Positions 58,536-64,000 of a stretch of DNA of 64,000 nt are shown here, piece after piece (position 1 is the stretch's first letter; the number at the start of each line of letters is the position of its first letter). The stretch is from Mauremys mutica (taxonomy: Eukaryota; Chordata; Testudines; Geoemydidae): NCBI RefSeq assembly GCF_020497125.1, contig NC_059081.1:62516768-62580767 (forward strand), in the 5' to 3' direction. A program made the translations under genes and the position numbers. The notes under the pieces were generated by a model. The model ran no database searches. It was given only the letters and a program-made list of their open reading frames with translations, and had not been told where the DNA came from.

Positions 58536-58886
58536 TTGATAGTCACAGATAGATTTCTCCAGGCCAATTTCACTTTACAGTCACAAGTCTGAACTTGTAT
58601 CATTTTATTCAAACTAAAACTACAGAATTCTGTAGTTTTTAATTTAAATGAAACAATACAGCTGTGGAAAGGTACAGGCTCAGATTTCAGCTATCTGACA
58701 ACCTGCTCTGGAGGAGTAACTCTTTCAAGGCTGTGAAAAATGAAATGTACAAGCTCTTTTTCTTTTTATTGAAAAGGAATACTAAGAGGCTGAGCGAGGG
58801 AAGAGGGTGGGGGAGTCAGATTAAAAGCAAGACAATTCTTCACCTGCTGCGGGGGTTCGAGCACTTAGGACTCAACTGTCACAGCA
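58536..58886. other. Unique sequence, nothing recognised
   Basis: No supported feature. Confidence 0.4.
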
Positions 58887-59121
58887 AGAGCTGCTTTAAA
58901 ACTGTTGACAACTTTCTTTGGGATGAAAATGGCTTTTCAACTAACTGGAAACTTAATCCTGAAAACTTTCTTTGACAACTTCATGTTTTTTGGTTTTGAC
59001 AACTGAAAAGCCTTCAAGAGTGGTTTTTTTGCTACAAACCCGAACAATTCCATGAAAAATTCTGATGAAACGCCTGTCTTTCACACTTTCCATGGAAAAC
59101 AATCTATATTTACATAGCTCT
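58887..59121. repeat. AT-rich foldback repeat, copy H
   Basis: Starts AGAGCTGCTTT and ends ATAGCTCT, with CCATGAAAAATTCTGATGAA inside. Confidence 0.4.
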
Positions 59122-59859
59122 CACTCAGCCATGCGAGGAAATGAGAAGGAACAAAATCTCCCCTTACACTTCTTATTGGACCTGCCCCCTGTGCTGGGGG
59201 CAGTAGGAACTACTTGAGCAAGTGCATGGGGCAAGGGATGAGGGGGGCAGAGACTAGGAGGGGTTCTGGCTCCAGAGTAGGATGCACAGCAGGTGTAAAC
59301 TGTTCCACAAAAAAGGCTGAATTAACTTAGGTCCAGATCCTCAAGGCTATTTAGGTGCCTAGCTCCCCCTTGAAAAACTTTTGAGGACCTCTAGCTTACT
59401 GCTTACCCAGAGCAAAGGGGAAGTGGCTGAGGAATTGTGACTCTCTGAGCCCCATTTGTTTCTCTGGTCTGTGCCTGGAGTAGTGGAGCTGTACACGACC
59501 CCTTAATCAGGTTAGATTGTAAAGTTACCATCCACCCTTTAGTTAATCAGGCATATAACATGAGCTGACTGAGGGCATCTTTTAACATGCACTCATGCGT
59601 ACGATTAAACCATTGACTCTCATCAGAGAGAGACGCCATCAGAACTGAACGATAAGAGACGCTCACTGGAACGCACTCAGCCGTTTCCTTTTTCTTGTCA
59701 CTCAGTAAAGTTGGTTAATCAGATTCTGGGATGAGAAACAAAAGCTCCCAGAGGGTGACACACATCTTGCAAAAGTAGCAGTAATGAGGTGCAGCCAGCT
59801 GGTTATTGGCCCAGGTCCCAAGCTTGATTATTCCTTCAGGAACATACATTTCAGACCAC
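59122..59859. other. Unique sequence with one old repeat phrase
   Basis: At about 59330-59370 the phrase GTCCAGATCCTCAAGGC occurs. Nothing else is recognised. Confidence 0.4.
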
Positions 59860-59862
59860 TTA

Positions 59863-60160
59863 GGCCTGGGCTACACTAGCGTGTGTGTGTGTGTGTGTGT
59901 GTGTTCGAACTAAGATATACAACTTCAGCTACACTATTTGCATAGCTGAAATCAAAGTATCTTAGTTCGACTTACCTGGCCGTCCTCACGGCGGCGAGTC
60001 GACTGCCGCGGCTCCCCCGTTGACTATGCTTACTCCTGCCAAGGTGGAGTACGGGCGTCGATTTGGGGATCGATTTATCGCGTCCAGACAAGACGTGATA
60101 AATCGATCCCTGATACATCGAACACGACCCACCGATCTGGCGGGTAGTATAGATGTACCC
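59863..60160. mobile_element. Palindrome-rich MITE, second copy, 298 bp
   Basis: Same family as 52524-52817: GGCCTGGGCTACACTA at the left end and, on the other strand, GGGTACATCTATACTA at the right. TTA and TAA flank it. The hairpin GGGATCGATTTATCGCGTC is kept. A (GT)12 array (59881-59904) sits near the left end where the other copy has a G-run. Confidence 0.75.
59881..59904. repeat. (GT)12 microsatellite
   Basis: Inside the MITE copy 59863-60160. Confidence 0.9.
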
Positions 60161-60163
60161 TAA

Positions 60164-61494
60164 GACTTGGCCCTTCGGTCTTAACCTGGAATGTCTCTGG
60201 GAATCTCCCTTCAGAAGGGACCCTTAGAGCGCCCGCTCTGGGTTTTTTTTGTTTTGTTTTGATAGAGCCAGACCTGGAGCAGACAACTTCCAACCCACGC
60301 TCCTTCTGCTGGGCCTTGGGTTTTCTGGCAAGTAGCTATGTGCAGCACCTGCCCTATCTGTGAAATTGCTTTGCTGCAATTAAAATGAGTAAAACACAGA
60401 CACAATCCAGCAGTTGCTGCTGACACATGCAAAGTGCTAGAACTCCCTTTTGTTTGTTGTTCTGATGAACTCTGGTTAAACACTGTCCTATATCTCACCA
60501 CCAGGGAACATGGATTATTGAGAATCAGTATGAATGAGTAGCCGAAGTGTGAGTGTCATAAGAAAGGTCCAGGTTGTACTTTTGGATGCCCTTTTCTCTA
60601 TTTGACTTATTCATAGCAATTCACCATGACCCTCATCGTCCCGAGAATTGTATTGTGTTTTCTTAAATACCACGAATGACCGAAGAGTTCACCAGCGCAC
60701 TCGCAATTGTGTGAATGACCAAGTATCAGCTGAAGTGGTTCAGAAAGAATCATGAAGCGTCAAATACAAGTGACAGAATTTGAGCATAAGATGGAGATTT
60801 CCCTCACGGTAAATGGTGGATGGAGCCATATGTTTTTTAGTCGTACCACAGACGTGACAGCCCCCAAAGCAACTCATTTTGGGTGAGTCCCTTTTCAAAA
60901 GTCTCCTTTTTCTCTATGTGTCAAGAAGAAAGGAAGTCCAATTATTCTGGTAAGACGGGTACTGTTGATAGGAGGATCTCACTGTCAATCAAAAATACTA
61001 AGTGTAGCTAGCAACAATTGACTTATCCTGACTTCTAAGGACAGTAGCTCTCTCTTAAGACCCTCTGAAATTTTGAATAACTGCTACATTGATGCAGTCT
61101 GATTAAAACAAAGCTGGTAATGTTGATTGCCTAACCACCATCTATTCAGGAAGCAATACTTCTGTAGGAATGCCACTGCAATAGAGTCAGTCTGTGGTTA
61201 ATGCAGTAGCACTTGGGTCACAGGAACTGTCAGGAAGATGATTGTAATGGTATGTTTACTTACAGTACATTATTCCGCCACTAATGTCTCTGTATGTTGT
61301 ATAGAGACCCTGGTAAGCAAGGGAGTCAAGGCTGGAACTCAAGCTATGTAGAAGGTTTTGAAAGATTCTGATTCCATATAGCATGACAATGCTGATTTTT
61401 ACTTGACCCCTGTCTACAACATGTGTACATGAACATGTGCACACTCATATATTTTAAAAGAAGATATGGAAAATGGATAGGTGAGTAATGTTGT
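60164..61494. other. Unique sequence, nothing recognised
   Basis: No supported feature in about 1.3 kb. Confidence 0.4.
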
Positions 61495-61502
61495 CATGGC
61501 AT

Positions 61503-62279
61503 CAGGGCTGGTGTAACCACTAGGCGAAGTAGGCGACTGCCTAAGGCGCCAAGATTTGGGGGCGCCAGAAAGGGGTACCCCCAAATTTTTTTGGGACTAT
61601 TCCTGGAAAATGAATGAATAAAGAAAAGAGAAAAGTTGTTGAACTTGCATTTTAACTTGTTGTTCTTCTCTCGTACATTAAAGCTATAGCCTACGCCAGC
61701 TCTGCGTTGCGGGCACAAGAGTACTGCTTCACTATGGTACAAAGTTGCAATGATGTCATTTTTCTCGTTGCGTGCAGCTATTACCCGTTCCGACAGGCTA
61801 TTTATAATGTTAAGTTTACTAGTTTTCGGAGGCTGTCAACTGAGGCTAACTATTTTTGTTGAGTTGTTTCAGATCTAGGACACTGGCAATTGCTGCTGCA
61901 TCATTTCGCTAATACTCTGTATCAATTGTGCGCGTATGTTAAGTATTTGAGTGTATGTGTTTATCATGTGCGAATATGCGTGTGTAGGTTGTTGAAATTT
62001 GTCATATTGATATTGTTAGTTGTTGCATGACGGAGTATCCACCATGCTAATTTTATAAATTTTATTAATAACAATAATTGGATATTCTAAAGGTAAAATA
62101 AAATGTAGTAGATTTTGATATGAAAGAAGGAAGGAAGGAAGTATACTGAACAATGCCACCTTATGCGGTATTCATTTTTGAAAGTTTATAATAAGCGATG
62201 CTCCGGGGCGAGGGGAGTGGAGGGGGGGCGCAAGGTGGAAGTTTCGCCTAGGGCGCAAAATATCCTTGCACTGGCCTTG
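61503..62279. mobile_element. hAT non-autonomous element, 777 bp
   Basis: Ends CAGGGCTGGTGTAA and, on the other strand, CAAGGCCAGTGCAAGG. Flanks CATGGCAT (61495-61502) and CATGACAT (62280-62287) agree at seven of eight bases. Near each end are GGCGACTGCCTAAGGCGCC and TTTCGCCTAGGGCGCAAAA, also inverted. No transposase frame. A GAAG-rich patch lies at about 62124-62140. Confidence 0.85.
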
Positions 62280-62287
62280 CATGACAT

Positions 62288-62969
62288 GACAATCTGCTGA
62301 GTCCTGCAGATTGATCACTATATTTAAAAACAGCCAGTCAGGCAGGTTTTGCCTTGCAGGCCTCTGTTTCTACTTTGTTTAGAACAAATAAAGTGAAAAT
62401 CGGCATAGAATTCTCTGTGTGTGTGTCAGTTTGGGAATCTAATCCAGCACAATCTGGGTGAACAGCAATCAAAACCACAATCTCACGGGGAAATGAAGTG
62501 TCAGGAAATTCCGCATTTGCCACGTGTAAGCATGTAGAAACCAGGCACCCTGAGGCTTGGCTACACACCAGGCAAAAGGCCAGTGAGCACCATGTGTTTA
62601 GAAGAACAAACCTTTAGCATTGACCGTTTACAGAAAGTATTTTGTTTCCTGTCTTTTGGATTGAGATTAAAGAGGATGCATCTATACTATCCAATGTAGA
62701 ATCTGTTTTCCAGTGCCAATGCAGCTGTATGAACACCAAAGGTGTAAGAGGTAATGTAGATGCTGTTGAAATGCTTACATGACTGCTAGTGCCAGTACAG
62801 CTGCATGACTCCTGGAAAAAGGGTGTCAAATTTTGTAGAGTAGGCAAGGCCGATCATTCTTAGAATTCTATCACAAAGCTCTCCTGGAAAACAGACAAGG
62901 GCTATCAGAAGCTGTTTCTACAAAGCTCTAGCGGTAGCGTTAATGTTAGTGACAGAAAGTTCTTCTTGT
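62288..62969. other. Unique sequence, nothing recognised
   Basis: No supported feature. Confidence 0.4.
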
Positions 62970-64000
62970 AAGCAGAGTCAGGATGAGCCCCACCCTGACA
63001 TCTGGTGGTAAATTATGGGGAGTGCGGAAAGTGTTGCATTGGTATTTCGGTTATTTGCATGGGCACTCCCAACCCACTTAGCATACCGCAAAGCAGCATG
63101 GGATGGTTACTTTCACAGCTGTGGGAGCCCCCAATTTCGTTGTTATTGGGGCAGGAGGAATGAAATGTTGTCACCCTGATTGGGTAACTGGGGAACTACA
63201 AAATTGTCTTGTGATGGGGGGTTTCATTGTCAGCTGGATAGCACTTGCTAGATGGGGCACATGGGTTCCAAAACCCATTGAGAAGAGAGAGGCTGGGGAC
63301 AGATATCTGTACTGGGTGGTGCAGGCTTCTTGTGTGAGCCAGATGCACCAGTTCCACCTGTGCCTCTCTCCACTGTGGAATGTCAGAGTTAATGTTTGAT
63401 TCCCTTAAGAATCTAGATACAGGTTACTGAGCTGAACTCACTGGCACTGGGGCTCCCCTACTATGAGCTGGAATGACTAAGAGCTGAAATCACTAAAGAG
63501 CTGAACTTGCTGAGAGCACTGAGTACTGTGCTTATGAGTGGGGGAGCCTGAAGCAATACCATGGAGCAGAGCAGCTGGCAGAACGGAGTGGAGCAGTTTG
63601 TGCAGCCCTGGGTGAGTGGAGCCAAGCAGCTCGCGAGGACGGCCGGAGCAGATCACAGGACAGCTGGTGGACCAGAGCAGCCCACAGAGCCAGCGGAGCT
63701 GAGCGGTGGCGGGGACGGCTGGTGGAAGCAGAACCCCACGAAGAGGCAGGGCAGTTGGCCCCGAACCATGTAAGGTGCCCCTTTTCTACCCAGGCTGGGG
63801 AGGGGGACCTCTGCAAAGAGACTCTTGAACTCTGGGGCTGCACTGACCCGGGACAGAGACTTTTGGATTGTGGGACTTTTGGGACTGTGGGTGATTTGGG
63901 GGGTTGCTGGACTCAAGGGCCCAGAAAGAAGGACACGGCCCAATTTGCTGGAGTGGGTCTTTGCTCACGGTTTGACCCATGATCTCTAGTTAAGGTATTT
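62970..64000 (+). repeat. Large LTR-like dispersed repeat, cut by the window end
   Basis: From GAGTCAGGATGAGCCCC onward the sequence changes to a purine-rich, GC-rich style with repeated GGAGCAG/GAGCTGA words and a late GGACTTTTGGG patch. It has the feel of a long reptile LTR or its leader. There is no intact frame. Without the right end I cannot find termini, so both the class and left edge are uncertain. Confidence 0.3.

Overview
This looks like non-coding nuclear DNA from a turtle, most likely a cryptodire. The evidence is the repeat content: long CR1 LINEs on the minus strand, tRNA-derived SINEs whose 3' tail is shared with CR1 (the turtle polIII/SINE type), and many hAT, Tc1/mariner-like and Harbinger-like miniature elements. 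A crocodilian is a less likely alternative. I found no exon of a host protein gene, no rRNA or functional tRNA gene and no CRISPR array. The longest open frames all belong to retrotransposons.

Layout. 0.5-7.5 kb: a minus-strand class I (gamma-like) endogenous retrovirus, 585-7188, has two 541-bp LTRs that differ at only four sites. It sits inside an older CR1 copy and is flanked by a 4-bp target duplication (CTAC). Its primer binding site matches tRNA-Asn. The interior keeps a gag matrix start, a second unrelated gag-like start and the C-terminal tail of integrase, but no recognisable capsid, protease, reverse transcriptase or RNase H. 7.6-11 kb: a hAT MITE inside a CR1 tail, an AT-rich foldback repeat and a SINE. 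11.07-13.15 kb: a 5'-truncated CR1 with an intact 651-codon reverse-transcriptase frame. 14-26 kb: AT-rich foldback repeats, a GC-rich repeat, hAT MITEs and a 961-bp mariner-type element. 26.6-28.7 kb: a CR1 whose RT has lost its catalytic FADD box. 29-37 kb: a candidate solo LTR, older CR1 pieces, and a SINE inserted into a mariner-type MITE. 39-50 kb: an inverted pair of small MITEs, an RTE-like LINE remnant, a GC-rich LTR-like module, several MITEs, a SINE and a decayed hAT transposase. 51-64 kb: more hAT and Harbinger-like MITEs, a CR1 with an open RT frame (56.9-58.5 kb), and a large LTR-like repeat cut by the window end.

How the parts relate. CR1 probably supplied the copying machinery for the SINEs, which share its 3' end. 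The MITEs encode nothing and must have been moved by transposases from elsewhere; the one transposase trace here (48.8-49.2 kb) is broken. The retrovirus has nearly identical LTRs but a defective interior, so it was probably mobilised in trans or by recombination. Coordinates of repeat edges are exact where a target duplication or terminal repeat is visible and approximate elsewhere. All calls come from reading the sequence without database searches.
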